DNA from: Proteobacteria bacterium UBA1148
Lineage (GTDB): Bacteria > Pseudomonadota > Gammaproteobacteria > Steroidobacterales > Rariloculaceae
Length of the DNA: 20,813 nt
Assembly (NCBI GenBank): GCA_002311835.1
Contig: DBZY01000037.1
Span: 1 to 20,813 of the forward strand
Direction of reading: 5' to 3'
A model generated the notes under the pieces. It worked only from the letters and a program-made list of their open reading frames with translations. It was not told where the DNA came from and searched no databases. Made by a program: the position numbers and the translations under genes. This document shows, piece after piece, positions 12,787 through 20,813 of the stretch; within the stretch, counting starts at the first letter, position 1; each line of letters starts with the position of its first letter.

Positions 12787-13557
12787 TTGACAGTAACGCT
12801 TAGAGTGAGGTTTGTACGATGGTTTCATCAACTGGCATCACCGCCTTATGTGTATCGCTTGGCAGGGCAGCTAGCTCCATGGTTTGCGGTTACTGCGGGA
12901 CTCTTGCTTCTGACCGGGACATATGGCGGGCTGGTATTGGCCCCGGCAGATTATCTGCAAGGCGATGGATTTCGAATCATCTATGTGCACGTTCCTAGCG
13001 CGTATCTAAGCATGCTGGCTTATATCATCATGGCAACAAGCGCGGTCGTTGGATTTATCTGGCGAATAAAAATGGCGCACGGTTTAGCCGTAAGTGCTGC
13101 TCCTCTCGGCGCCTCATTTACGTTGTTAGCGTTGGTGACGGGTGGAATCTGGGGTAAGCCGATGTGGGGTACTTACTGGCAGTGGGCGGATGCACGCCTT
13201 ATGTCTGAATTGCTGTTGTTGTTTCTCTTTGCGGGGTATATGGTGCTGCGCGCATCTTTCGATGACAGGGAGAAAGCAGACCGCGTGAGCGCAATCCTTG
13301 CTGCCGTGGGGGTGATCAATATTCCTATTATTCATTACTCCGTCGAGTGGTGGAGTACCCTCCACCAGGGTCCGACTATTGCAAAGCTAGACCAGCCCTC
13401 GATTACAATGGATATGCTCAGCCCTCTGCTGGTGATGATCTTGGGCTTTACCATTTTCTTTGCCTGGCTGCTTTGCAAACGCTTGCAGGGCGAGATTTTG
13501 AACCGTGAGGGCCATGCTCGATGGGTTGAAAAGTTGCTAGAAGAGATCACACGATGA
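12787..13557 (+). CDS. ccmC: haem lyase/transfer protein CcmC
   Basis: This 256-residue protein has six membrane segments and presents haem to CcmE. The hallmark tryptophan-rich WWD-type region is visible around GGIWGKPMWGTYWQWADARLMSELLLLF, with a haem-ligand histidine in IYVHVPSAYLSM and another in IHYSVEWWSTLHQGP. The frame opens with TTG 12787 behind an AGGGA, giving TVTLRVRFVRWFHQLASPPYVYRLAG; a GTG at 12805 is an alternative closer to typical starts. Its stop overlaps ccmD by ATGA, which suggests coupled translation. Confidence 0.95.
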   Translation: MTVTLRVRFVRWFHQLASPPYVYRLAGQLAPWFAVTAGLLLLTGTYGGLVLAPADYLQGDGFRIIYVHVPSAYLSMLAYIIMATSAVVGFIWRIKMAHGLAVSAAPLGASFTLLALVTGGIWGKPMWGTYWQWADARLMSELLLLFLFAGYMVLRASFDDREKADRVSAILAAVGVINIPIIHYSVEWWSTLHQGPTIAKLDQPSITMDMLSPLLVMILGFTIFFAWLLCKRLQGEILNREGHARWVEKLLEEITR

Positions 13558-13742
13558 GCGAGTTTCTGCAAATGGGCGGCTACGCGGCCTATGTATGGTC
13601 TGCTTACGGGATTACACTAATCGTCCTTGTCGTAAATATTTGGGCAGCTTTTCGGAGCCACACAGGAGCGCTGGTGCGCATTCATCATGAAAATAGACCC
13701 GAGAGATCAGGGCGGCAACCCACAGTGAGACAAATTACATGA
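13554..13742 (+). CDS. ccmD: haem exporter small subunit CcmD
   Basis: This 62-residue single-span protein begins EFLQMGGYAAYVWSAYGITLIVLVVNIWAAF, the classic CcmD pattern of an aromatic, glycine-containing N-terminus, one membrane helix and a basic cytoplasmic tail. CcmD joins the CcmABC complex and is needed to release holo-CcmE. The start overlaps the ccmC stop and the stop overlaps the ccmE start, both by ATGA. Typical length for the family is 50-70. Confidence 0.93.
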   Translation: MSEFLQMGGYAAYVWSAYGITLIVLVVNIWAAFRSHTGALVRIHHENRPERSGRQPTVRQIT

Positions 13743-14176
13743 CCCCACGTCGACAACGAATGATTCTAATCGGGCTTATGGCAGTCGGTGTGACTATCTC
13801 AGCCGCACTCGCGTTGCGCGCCTTTCAAGAAAATCTGTTGTTTTTCTTCAGCCCGACACAGGTAGCTGCTGGAGAGGCGCCAAATGAACGGGTTTTTCGA
13901 CTTGGTGGGATGGTTGTGAAAGACAGCATTGAGCGTGAACCTGGTAGCCTGACGCTGAGTTTTGTTGTGACAGACTACGCGCATTCAATGCCCGTGCACT
14001 ACACCGGCGTGCTACCGGATCTTTTTGGTGAAGACCAGGGCGTTGTGGCTAGAGGGAAACTTGATGATCAGGGTGGCTTCGTTGCAGAAGAAATACTTGC
14101 AAAGCATGATGAGAATTACATGCCGCCGGAAGTTGCTGATGCCTTAGCTCGCGCAGAGGAGGCCGCCTCACAGTGA
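13739..14176 (+). CDS. ccmE: periplasmic haem chaperone CcmE
   Basis: This 145-residue membrane-anchored protein has an N-terminal transmembrane segment (about residues 8-26), an OB-fold domain (FRLGGMVVKDSI...FVVTDYAHSMPVHYTGVLPDLF) and the haem-binding motif AKHDENYMPPEV. In that motif H123 is the covalent haem ligand and Y127 the axial ligand of the HxxxY form. It receives haem from CcmC and passes it to CcmF/CcmH. It overlaps ccmD by ATGA and ccmF by GTGA. Confidence 0.96.
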   Translation: MTPRRQRMILIGLMAVGVTISAALALRAFQENLLFFFSPTQVAAGEAPNERVFRLGGMVVKDSIEREPGSLTLSFVVTDYAHSMPVHYTGVLPDLFGEDQGVVARGKLDDQGGFVAEEILAKHDENYMPPEVADALARAEEAASQ

Positions 14177-16140
14177 TCCCTGAACTTGGACAATTCGCGC
14201 TGATTCTTGCGCTTGGTCTAGCGCTTATACAAGCATCGGTACCACTACTTGGGGCTACTCGAGGGCGGCAGGATTGGATGGCGCTGGCACGTCCTGCAGC
14301 TGTGGGGCAATTCGTTTTTGTGGCGGCTGCATTTTTGGTTCTTTGTCATGCTTTTTTGAACGATGATTTCAGCGTTCTCTACGTATCATTAAATTCTAAT
14401 ACAGCACTCCCAACTCCTTATAAGATCGCTGCGGTGTGGGGTGCTCATGAAGGTTCTCTACTACTGTGGATTTTGATCCTATCTACCTGGACGCTAGCGG
14501 TGACGGTAGGTAGTCGCAGTTTACCAGAGCCTTTCGCTGCACGAGTCCTTGGTGTTCTTGGAATTGTCAGCGTCGGTATGCTGCTGTTTACGATTTTGAC
14601 GTCCAATCCGTTTGAACGGCTCTTCCCGGCTGCTATGGATGGAAACGATCTGAATCCTCTCCTACAAGATCCAGCGTTGGTCATACACCCACCCATACTT
14701 TACGGAGGCTATGTGGGTCTCGCAGTGCCCTTTGCATTCGCGGTGGCGGTACTTCTGACGGGGAAACTCAGCCCCGAATGGGCCCGGTGGACTCGGCCCT
14801 GGACTGTAGCGGCATGGATGTTTCTGACGGTTGGTATTGCGCTCGGTAGTTGGTGGGCCTACTACGAACTTGGTTGGGGCGGTTGGTGGTTCTGGGACCC
14901 AGTGGAAAATGCTTCCTTCATGCCATGGTTGGCTTGTACAGCACTAATTCATTCACTAGCTGTCACAGAGCGCCGGGGCATTTTCAAAAGTTGGACCTTG
15001 CTGCTAGCCATTACAGCTTTCTCCCTGAGCTTGCTGGGAACGTTTTTGGTTCGTTCCGGGATTCTGGTATCGGTTCACTCATTTGCCTCAGACCCAGCAC
15101 GAGGGCTGTTCATTTTGCTACTGCTCAGCGTAATTACTGGTGGCTCGCTAATTCTGTATGCTGCCCGTGCACGGCACTTAACAGTGGAAGGCGGCTTTCG
15201 CCTGATTTCTCGTGAATCGTTCCTGTTGATGAACAACATCCTACTGGTGGTAGCGACGGCTGCTGTGCTTTTTGGAACGCTATATCCACTGTTTCTGGAT
15301 GCGCTGGGATTAGGCAAGATCTCCGTGGGGCCGCCGTATTTCAATACTGTATTCTTAATTCCCATGTTACCGCTCGCTGCGTTAGTTGGGGTGGGTATGC
15401 ATTCCACATGGGTTCGCATGTCAGGTGAATCTCTAGCGCGCCGACTGATACTCCCCGCAGGAGTAGCAGTCGGATTAGGGATAATTCTTCCTTGGATAAT
15501 TTTCGGAAGAGCTAGCGCACTGACCGTGATTGGGGTTAGCCTTGGTCTATGGGTTGTTGCAGCCGCCTTATTAGATCCTCTCAAAAGGGTTCTACGACGA
15601 GGTTCTGCCCCGATAGCATTTACTCGAGGACAGTGGGGAATGACTTTTGCCCATTTGGGCTTAGGTATCTTTATTTTAGGCGCGACAGTAACGTCTAGTT
15701 ATAACCTTGAGACTGACACGAGCGCTACCCCAGGAGACCGCTGGGAAGTCGGCGGGTATGAGTTAGTTTTTCGAGATATCCGCCAAGTAGACGGACCAAA
15801 TTTTCAGGCCACAGAGGGAGAGTTTGAAGTCCGACGTGACGGACGACTTATTACAATTCTTAATCCCCAGAAGCGTATTTATCGTGTACAAACCAGTCCT
15901 ATGACTGAGGCTGCTATTGACGTTGGATGGGGGCGTGATCTTTTCGTAGCGCTCGGCGATCCTCTCGGTGATGGTGCATGGAGTCTAAGAGTCCAGGTGA
16001 AACCGTTGATAAGGTTTATATGGCTCGGCGCATTAATCATGGCGTTCGGAGGCTTGCTCGCTATTACCGATCCACGTTATCGCGCGCAACGTGCGCAAGA
16101 AAAAGTTCAGCTTAGCGCACAATCGGTGAAGACAGTCTAA
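14173..16140 (+). CDS. ccmF: cytochrome c haem lyase subunit CcmF
   Basis: This 655-residue polytopic protein has the WWD motif ELGWGGWWFWDPVENASFMPW (about residues 232-252). Periplasmic histidines in ALVIHPPILYGG (H172) and near H260 fit the haem-ligating sites. It has a multi-helix core and a periplasmic C-terminal domain before a last helix (FIWLGALIMAFGGLLAI). CcmF ligates haem to the CXXCH of apocytochromes with CcmH. Length fits the family (about 650). It starts with GTG, overlapping the ccmE stop, and its TAA overlaps the ccmG ATG by one base. Confidence 0.97.
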   Translation: MIPELGQFALILALGLALIQASVPLLGATRGRQDWMALARPAAVGQFVFVAAAFLVLCHAFLNDDFSVLYVSLNSNTALPTPYKIAAVWGAHEGSLLLWILILSTWTLAVTVGSRSLPEPFAARVLGVLGIVSVGMLLFTILTSNPFERLFPAAMDGNDLNPLLQDPALVIHPPILYGGYVGLAVPFAFAVAVLLTGKLSPEWARWTRPWTVAAWMFLTVGIALGSWWAYYELGWGGWWFWDPVENASFMPWLACTALIHSLAVTERRGIFKSWTLLLAITAFSLSLLGTFLVRSGILVSVHSFASDPARGLFILLLLSVITGGSLILYAARARHLTVEGGFRLISRESFLLMNNILLVVATAAVLFGTLYPLFLDALGLGKISVGPPYFNTVFLIPMLPLAALVGVGMHSTWVRMSGESLARRLILPAGVAVGLGIILPWIIFGRASALTVIGVSLGLWVVAAALLDPLKRVLRRGSAPIAFTRGQWGMTFAHLGLGIFILGATVTSSYNLETDTSATPGDRWEVGGYELVFRDIRQVDGPNFQATEGEFEVRRDGRLITILNPQKRIYRVQTSPMTEAAIDVGWGRDLFVALGDPLGDGAWSLRVQVKPLIRFIWLGALIMAFGGLLAITDPRYRAQRAQEKVQLSAQSVKTV

Positions 16141-16694
16141 TGTGGCGCTATCTGATTCCTATCAGCGGATTCGTGGTGTTAGCTGTATTCCTTGCACGAG
16201 GGCTCAGCCTTAATCCTCGCTACGTTCCATCACCGCTGGTAGGCAAGCCTGCACCTGAATTCGAGCTACCTCGACTGAAAAACCCCGAGATAACCGTTGG
16301 AACGCGAGATCTTGCTGGTAATGTGGCGCTATTGAATGTCTGGGCAACCTGGTGCGTCGGTTGTAGACAGGAGCATGGGTTTCTTGTTGAACTGGCCGAG
16401 GCAAACGATTTGCCAATCTATGGCCTAAACTGGAAAGATAATCGTTCTATAGCAATGAGTTGGCTATCCTCGCTTGGAGATCCCTACGTGGCGTCGGCAT
16501 TCGATGAACTCGGTGAGGTAGCAATCGACTGGGGCGTCTACGGTGCGCCGGAAACATTTTTGCTAGCTCGGGATGGAACGGTGCTCTACAAACACATCGC
16601 GCCCTTAACTCGCGAAGTTTGGACGACAGAATTTTTACCGAGAATCATTGCAGAATGCGGAACTCTTCCATGTCCATCGGTTGGTAGTGAATGA
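16140..16694 (+). CDS. ccmG: thiol:disulfide interchange protein CcmG (DsbE)
   Basis: This 184-residue periplasmic thioredoxin-fold protein has an N-terminal membrane anchor (about residues 5-20). The active site WCVGC lies in NVWATWCVGCRQEHG (C72 and C75), and the cis-proline segment YGAPETFLL follows. CcmG reduces apocytochrome or CcmH disulfides before haem attachment. The CXXC middle residues are Val-Gly instead of the Pro-Thr of E. coli. The start overlaps the ccmF stop and the stop overlaps the ccmH start (ATGA). Confidence 0.95.
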   Translation: MWRYLIPISGFVVLAVFLARGLSLNPRYVPSPLVGKPAPEFELPRLKNPEITVGTRDLAGNVALLNVWATWCVGCRQEHGFLVELAEANDLPIYGLNWKDNRSIAMSWLSSLGDPYVASAFDELGEVAIDWGVYGAPETFLLARDGTVLYKHIAPLTREVWTTEFLPRIIAECGTLPCPSVGSE

Positions 16695-17125
16695 ATCGAC
16701 GCAGTTTTATAGTGTTCGTCTCGCTATTATTCTTCGGAACAGCCTTGGCGATTGACCCAGAACCACCCCTTGAAGATCCTGCGATTGAGTCAGCCTATAG
16801 GGAACTGATTAACGAAGTTCGTTGCCTTGTTTGCCAGAATCAGACTATTGCAGACTCCAATGCGCCGTTGGCCGCTGATTTACGTCGGGAAATTCGAAAA
16901 ATGATGGGGGAGGGCGCATCACGCGCTGAAGTCATCGATTTTCTCGTTACCCGCTATGGTGACTTTGTGCTCTACCGACCTCCTTTTCAGCCCACGACCT
17001 GGCTACTTTGGGGTGCGCCCGTATTTCTACTTGGGATAGGAGTCATAGTATTTGCTCGAATTCTGCGTGTACGTATGAAACAACCCTTGGAGGAGCCGAA
17101 CTCTCTTGATGAGATGACCTTATGA
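16691..17125 (+). CDS. ccmH: cytochrome c maturation thiol protein CcmH
   Basis: This 144-residue protein has a signal peptide (residues 1-20), the conserved redox motif RCLVCQNQTIADSNAPLA (C45 and C48 in RCxxCQN) and a C-terminal transmembrane helix (TTWLLWGAPVFLLGIGVIVFARIL). CcmH keeps apocytochrome cysteines reduced for ligation by CcmF. It is the short form; the TPR part, fused in E. coli CcmH, is encoded separately by the next gene. It overlaps ccmI by ATGA. Confidence 0.96.
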   Translation: MNRRSFIVFVSLLFFGTALAIDPEPPLEDPAIESAYRELINEVRCLVCQNQTIADSNAPLAADLRREIRKMMGEGASRAEVIDFLVTRYGDFVLYRPPFQPTTWLLWGAPVFLLGIGVIVFARILRVRMKQPLEEPNSLDEMTL

Positions 17126-18159
17126 TCGGTTTTTGGATCGGTGCCACCGTCCTATCTCTTTGTGCCCTAGGCTTCGTACTTGTGCCGCTATGGCGAATGC
17201 ACCAGCTTGTCGGTCGTTGGTCAGTACTCGGCATGACAGCGGCTGGGTTACTCATTCCGTTAACCGTTGCCCTTTACATTGGGGTAAACACATGGAATGG
17301 CGAGATTGCCGAACAATCTTCAATACCGTCAATGGTCGAGTTGGTTGCCGGGCTTGAGTTTCGGCTGAGTGAAAACCCAGATGACGTAGTCGGTTGGCGT
17401 TTGCTAGGACAAAGTTACTTAACTCTTGGCCGTTATCCAGATGCCCGTCAAGCTCTCAGAGAAGCCTGGGGAAGAACCCCCACACCTGATAACGACCTCA
17501 AACTAGCGCTCGGGGAAGCTGAAACTCTAACTGACCGCCAGGCCTTGTATGGAGCCGCCGGGCAGCTTTTTGAGGAAGTGCTGGCAACAGATCCATCAAA
17601 CCCCAAAGCGCTCTGGTATGGGGGGCTAGCTGCTCTGGAAACAGAACGTCCCCGATTAGCGCGGGAGCGCTGGACGGCGTTACTCGCACTGGGCCCACCG
17701 GGCCCGGTAGCAGATGTTTTGAGACAACAGATTGACTCATTGGAGGGGGCTGGGACGTATCCAGACACTGTGGACGAGTCCGTTCAGGTTGCCCAGGTGG
17801 AGTCCCCCACAGGACTTGAACTACGTCTTCGCGTAACTCTTGCCCCAGGAATGTCGTTAGAGGGACTCGGTCCTGCTGCAACGCTGTTTATTTTTGCACG
17901 AGCGCTAGAGGGCGGACCACCGCTCGCCGTAATTCGCCAGGCCGCTTCCGCAGTACCTGGGGAGTTTGTGTTAAGCGACGCTAACGCAATGTTGCCAGGG
18001 CGCTCACTGGCCGATTTTGAGATTCTGACGATCGTTGCTCGTCTTTCAGCGACTGGCCAGCCAATAGCAACTCCAGGGGACCTCTACGGCGAGCTGCTCT
18101 ATCGTCCATCTGAGGGAAGCGGTGTGGTTGATCTCAGCATTGATCAGGTGGAAGAATAA
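17122..18159 (+). CDS. ccmI: cytochrome c biogenesis TPR protein CcmI
   Basis: This 345-residue protein has two N-terminal membrane helices (about residues 3-22 and 34-55) followed by TPR-like repeats. Segments typical of CcmI are ELVAGLEFRLSENPDDVVGWRLLGQSYLTLGRYPDARQALREAW, then ALYGAAGQLFEEVLATDPSNPKALWYGGLAALE. The C-terminal domain (LRLRVTLAPGMSLEGLGPAATLFIFARA...) is beta-rich and fits the CcmI periplasmic domain that holds apocytochrome c. It is the last gene of the operon and ends only 4 bases from the convergent oxidoreductase gene, with no room for a terminator. Confidence 0.93.
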   Translation: MIGFWIGATVLSLCALGFVLVPLWRMHQLVGRWSVLGMTAAGLLIPLTVALYIGVNTWNGEIAEQSSIPSMVELVAGLEFRLSENPDDVVGWRLLGQSYLTLGRYPDARQALREAWGRTPTPDNDLKLALGEAETLTDRQALYGAAGQLFEEVLATDPSNPKALWYGGLAALETERPRLARERWTALLALGPPGPVADVLRQQIDSLEGAGTYPDTVDESVQVAQVESPTGLELRLRVTLAPGMSLEGLGPAATLFIFARALEGGPPLAVIRQAASAVPGEFVLSDANAMLPGRSLADFEILTIVARLSATGQPIATPGDLYGELLYRPSEGSGVVDLSIDQVEE

Positions 18160-18163
18160 ATCT

Positions 18164-19159
18164 CTATTCGACAGCTACAGATCGTCCGGTTCGGGCAGAT
18201 TCAATGATGGCCTCCATGGTAGAAACGTTCCCTAACTTTTCTTCATAGGTAAACGGATAATCAGCTTCGCCGACAATCGCACTTGCGAAAGCCTCCAGAT
18301 TTTCGAGCACCGTATCGCAGTACGCAAAGTCTTGAGTCTGCATGACTTGCCCGGTTTGCGAGAAACTCAGTCGCGTAACGCCGTCTTGACTAGGATGAGC
18401 ATCGCTCCGTGCTTGTACCCAACCTTGTGAGCCGAAAACATGGAAACGAACAAACATTGATGTGACTAAGATTGCACTAAGATAGCCTGTCAATCCGCTC
18501 TCAAATAAAAACTGAACAGAAAGCGTATCTCCAGATTTCCAATTACCGCAACGTTTACTAGTCTGCGCAAAAACTTCACTGATAGCTCCAAACAGATGGA
18601 TGTAGGTATCGGTAAGGTGGATTCCCATCGCACTGAGTGCGGGAATTGGAGACTCCTGTGGAGACGCTCGCCAGTCTGTGGAATCAACACTAGCCAATAA
18701 ATTATGGCTGAAATTCGACTCAACGTGCATCAGAGTACCAAGACTGCCATCCCGTATAAGTTTCTCAATGGCTTTTAGTGCAGGTTCGAAGCGTCTTTCA
18801 TAACCTACTCCGAGTACTACTCCAGCGGTTTCACACGCATTCAATGCGATGGCTGCACCAGCTCTGGTCAGTGTCATGGGTTTTTCGACGAAAACGTGCT
18901 TACCAGCAGTCGCGCACAGAACAATCTGTTCTTCGTGAAATGAATGCGGCGTTGCTAGGATAACAGCGTCGATCTCAGAGTCCCGGAGGACTTCCTCCAA
19001 ATCGTTACTTAAAGGAAGTGGCTCTGCCTCGGTCACGTCATTCAATGCATCGAGTCGTAGATCAACACCTCTAGTGATTTGAAGTTTCCTGCTCCCTGCA
19101 GTGCTCCGTAAGATGTGCTTACCCCACCAACCGAGGCCCACGATTGCAGCTTTGATCAT
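18164..19159 (-). CDS. Gfo/Idh/MocA family NAD(P)-dependent oxidoreductase
   Basis: This 331-residue protein has an N-terminal Rossmann motif VGLGWWG (residues 7-13) and the family signature VFVEKPMTLT (E92-K93-P94). The C-terminal part is the alpha/beta dimerisation domain. Family members oxidise or reduce sugars, inositols and related compounds; the substrate is not readable here. The ATG at 19159 has AGGAGA about 17 bases upstream. It lies 35 bases after a DUF1330 gene and is the last gene of a minus-strand cluster with a zinc dehydrogenase, so it probably takes part in the same catabolic route. Confidence 0.9.
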   Translation of the reverse strand: MIKAAIVGLGWWGKHILRSTAGSRKLQITRGVDLRLDALNDVTEAEPLPLSNDLEEVLRDSEIDAVILATPHSFHEEQIVLCATAGKHVFVEKPMTLTRAGAAIALNACETAGVVLGVGYERRFEPALKAIEKLIRDGSLGTLMHVESNFSHNLLASVDSTDWRASPQESPIPALSAMGIHLTDTYIHLFGAISEVFAQTSKRCGNWKSGDTLSVQFLFESGLTGYLSAILVTSMFVRFHVFGSQGWVQARSDAHPSQDGVTRLSFSQTGQVMQTQDFAYCDTVLENLEAFASAIVGEADYPFTYEEKLGNVSTMEAIIESARTGRSVAVE

Positions 19160-19194
19160 GCTAAAACAGCCTAGATCTCCTGTCTCAAACCTAC

Positions 19195-19500
19195 CTATGG
19201 AGGTGTGGAACCACCGCCTTCAACAATTACCAATTCATTATTACCAGCTCCGTTTAAACGAAACAATCGAGCCTTTTGGTACTCGGGAGAGCGATGGCAG
19301 GCCACTGCATCTTCGAAGGTTGGAAACTCAATGACTACGTGTCTTTGAAAATAAAGGGAACCCTCAAGGTGTTCGTGTTGCCCACCCCTGGCAAGAACTT
19401 TTCCATTAAATTTCTCAATTATGCTGGGAACTAAATCCGTATAACGTTTATATTCTATCGGATCATATATTTTTGATCGTGCTAGCCAGTAAGCGGGCAT
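19195..19500 (-). CDS. DUF1330 domain-containing protein
   Basis: This 101-residue protein begins MPAYWLARSKIYDPIEYKRYTDLVPSIIEKFNGKVLARGGQ and contains HVVIEFPTFEDAVACHRSPEYQKARLFR. These blocks match DUF1330, a small ferredoxin-like (dimeric alpha-beta barrel) family of unknown function often encoded beside dehydrogenases. The ATG at 19500 has a good AAAGGA ribosome-binding site. It sits between the zinc dehydrogenase (upstream, 62-base gap) and the Gfo/Idh/MocA gene, on the same strand. Confidence 0.9.
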   Translation of the reverse strand: MPAYWLARSKIYDPIEYKRYTDLVPSIIEKFNGKVLARGGQHEHLEGSLYFQRHVVIEFPTFEDAVACHRSPEYQKARLFRLNGAGNNELVIVEGGGSTPP

Positions 19501-19562
19501 GAGTTATCCTTTCTTATTTTTGTGAGCAGTTGAAAGTGCGGTCAAACCATTCCGCTATGGAA

Positions 19563-20672
19563 TTATTCCTGATTTTTTATGACGACCTTAATTGCGCCAT
19601 CGATTTTTTCTCGAGCGTATCGAAGACCTGTAGGTAGTTCGCTCAATGGAAACGTGTGTGTGTGAATTAATGATGCATCAAATCTATCTTGCGCCATTAA
19701 AGCAGCTGCACGGCGTACAGCACTTCGCCCTTCGCCGCGAATTCCGTAAAGGTAAATATTGTTGGCCACGATGTGCTTGGTATCAACAGAAACGGGCTCA
19801 TGTGCAAAGGCTGATAGGCAGACGCGGCCCCCGCGGCTCACTATTTTTATGGCCTCATTCACTGCATTTGTTGCGCCTGAACATTCGAGCACAAAATTTG
19901 CTCCTCTATCACCGATGATTCGGTGTACCGCTTCAATCACGGGTTCCTGAGCTGCGTTGATTGTATGATCGGCTCCCAGTTTCTGCCCAATCGCTAGTCT
20001 CTCATCCACAATATCCGTGAGAATAACTGGGTTGGCCCCAAGGGCTTTCCCGACAGCAACTCCTAGCAAGCCAATGGGTCCGGCACCTGTCACGACGAGA
20101 CTCTGACCGGCAACTAGCCCACCAAGTACATCTAAGCCGTACATTGCGGTTCCAGCGGTGACAATTAGGGTAGCCACCTCATCACTTATGGAATCAGGTA
20201 CTCGTACAAGCGTATTGATGTGATTAACCGCATATTGAGTAAATGCGCCGTCCGTTGTATATCCGTTCGCGCGATGGCCTTTGTCGTACTCGCCGTAGTT
20301 AGCACCATAGTTTAGACAAGATGTATACATGCCCATCCGGCACCGTTCGCAGCGGCCACAACCCGCATGTATCTCCACAGCGATACGATCCCCCACAGCA
20401 TATTCATCCACCGTAGGCCCGAGTTCAATGATGGTCCCCATATACTCATGACCAGGTGTAAAATTCTTATTAAATGGGAGTCCCCCTTCAATTAATGCAG
20501 GGGTCCCTTCACTAATTATTTCTAGGTCAGTTGCGCAAATCGCTACCGCATCAATGCGAACCAGTACTTCTGCGGAGCCCGGTCGAGGAACGGGTTTTTC
20601 AACGAGTGTGAGTTCATCCGCGTTACCTAAGACCCATGCTTGCATAGTCTCTGGGATATCGAAGCTGCTCAT
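19563..20672 (-). CDS. zinc-binding alcohol dehydrogenase family protein (MDR superfamily)
   Basis: This 369-residue medium-chain dehydrogenase has catalytic zinc ligands in ICATD (C46) and GHEYMG (H75, E76). A structural zinc site of four cysteines lies in HAGCGRCERCRMGMYTSC (C105, C108, C111, C119). The Rossmann motif is GAGPIG (residues 196-201). The family oxidises alcohols, sugar alcohols or threonine with NAD(P). The specific substrate cannot be assigned. It lies 52 bases after the molybdopterin-hydroxylase-like gene end and precedes the DUF1330 and Gfo/Idh/MocA genes, suggesting one operon. Confidence 0.92.
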   Translation of the reverse strand: MSSFDIPETMQAWVLGNADELTLVEKPVPRPGSAEVLVRIDAVAICATDLEIISEGTPALIEGGLPFNKNFTPGHEYMGTIIELGPTVDEYAVGDRIAVEIHAGCGRCERCRMGMYTSCLNYGANYGEYDKGHRANGYTTDGAFTQYAVNHINTLVRVPDSISDEVATLIVTAGTAMYGLDVLGGLVAGQSLVVTGAGPIGLLGVAVGKALGANPVILTDIVDERLAIGQKLGADHTINAAQEPVIEAVHRIIGDRGANFVLECSGATNAVNEAIKIVSRGGRVCLSAFAHEPVSVDTKHIVANNIYLYGIRGEGRSAVRRAAALMAQDRFDASLIHTHTFPLSELPTGLRYAREKIDGAIKVVIKNQE

Positions 20673-20724
20673 TTTTATTTGCCGCTGAGGGTGCTGTGTA
20701 GCGTTTTACAGCCTTTTCTGACTG

Positions 20725-20813
20725 CTAGCCGGCAGTCTGCTCGAGCTGTTGTTTCTCCATGATTGCCCCCAACACGCGTTCGGCAGTGGCCGGGAGAGTG
20801 GTGATCCGCACAC
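20725..20813 (-). CDS. xanthine/CO-dehydrogenase-type molybdopterin subunit, C-terminal end only (5' part outside window)
   Basis: The minus strand entering from the right edge has an open frame VRITTLPATAERVLGAIMEKQQLEQTAG that stops at TAG (20727-20725). The segment VRIT-LPATAERVLGAI resembles the end of xanthine dehydrogenase family molybdopterin-binding subunits, which finish with a pattern like VRITDLPATPERVL.AI. Only 28 residues are visible, so the family call is tentative. It is upstream of the zinc dehydrogenase on the same strand. Confidence 0.55.
   Translation of the reverse strand, partial: VRITTLPATAERVLGAIMEKQQLEQTAG

Noticed and set aside
15075..15584. A 169-residue minus-strand frame inside ccmF
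   Set aside because: It lies wholly antisense to ccmF, has no family motif and no ribosome-binding site context.
16344..16373. Non-standard CcmG active site WCVGC
   Set aside because: The dipeptide between the cysteines varies across CcmG proteins and the two catalytic cysteines are intact, so this is not evidence of altered function.
1..20813. CRISPR arrays, insertion sequences, phage genes or attachment sites
   Set aside because: No regularly spaced repeats, transposase or integrase motifs were found, and no duplicated tRNA end flanks the tRNA-Leu gene in the window.

Overview
The window reads as a chromosomal segment of a gram-negative proteobacterium, most likely a gammaproteobacterium from an environmental or metagenomic source. 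The clues are a complete system I cytochrome c maturation operon with separate ccmH and ccmI, a miaE gene, many exported proteins with Sec signal peptides, and several families (DUF3500, DUF6152) common in uncultured marine or soil Gammaproteobacteria. The genus cannot be read from the sequence. Gene starts include TTG and GTG as well as ATG.

Layout. 1-235: 3' end of a DUF3500 gene. 326-2851: a cluster of small exported proteins, with one gene on the plus strand facing a three-gene minus-strand operon (endostatin/lectin-like protein, DUF6152 protein, and a paralogue of the facing gene). 3032-5518: a VOC protein, an exported Rossmann-fold F420-reductase-like protein and a class C beta-lactamase-like hydrolase. 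5584-6717 (minus): a MetE-catalytic-domain-like enzyme. It diverges from a membrane-anchored winged-helix regulator (6905-8146) across an AT-rich region holding direct and inverted repeats. 8174-9365: a second DUF6152 gene and an exported protein of unknown function.

9489-9818 (minus): a tRNA-Leu(UAA) gene interrupted after anticodon base U34 by a 246-nt group I intron with a recognisable IC3-type core. This is the most striking feature of the window. 9943-10323: a third DUF6152 gene. 10385-11023: miaE, whose product hydroxylates modified A37 of tRNAs of the class to which this tRNA-Leu belongs. 11118-11378: a small unknown acidic protein behind a structured leader.

11460-18159: ccmABCDEFGHI, tightly packed and mostly with 4-bp start/stop overlaps. 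It exports and attaches haem to periplasmic apocytochromes c. 18164-20813 (minus): a probable catabolic operon reading from the 3' end of a molybdopterin-hydroxylase-like gene through a zinc alcohol dehydrogenase and a DUF1330 protein to a Gfo/Idh/MocA oxidoreductase.
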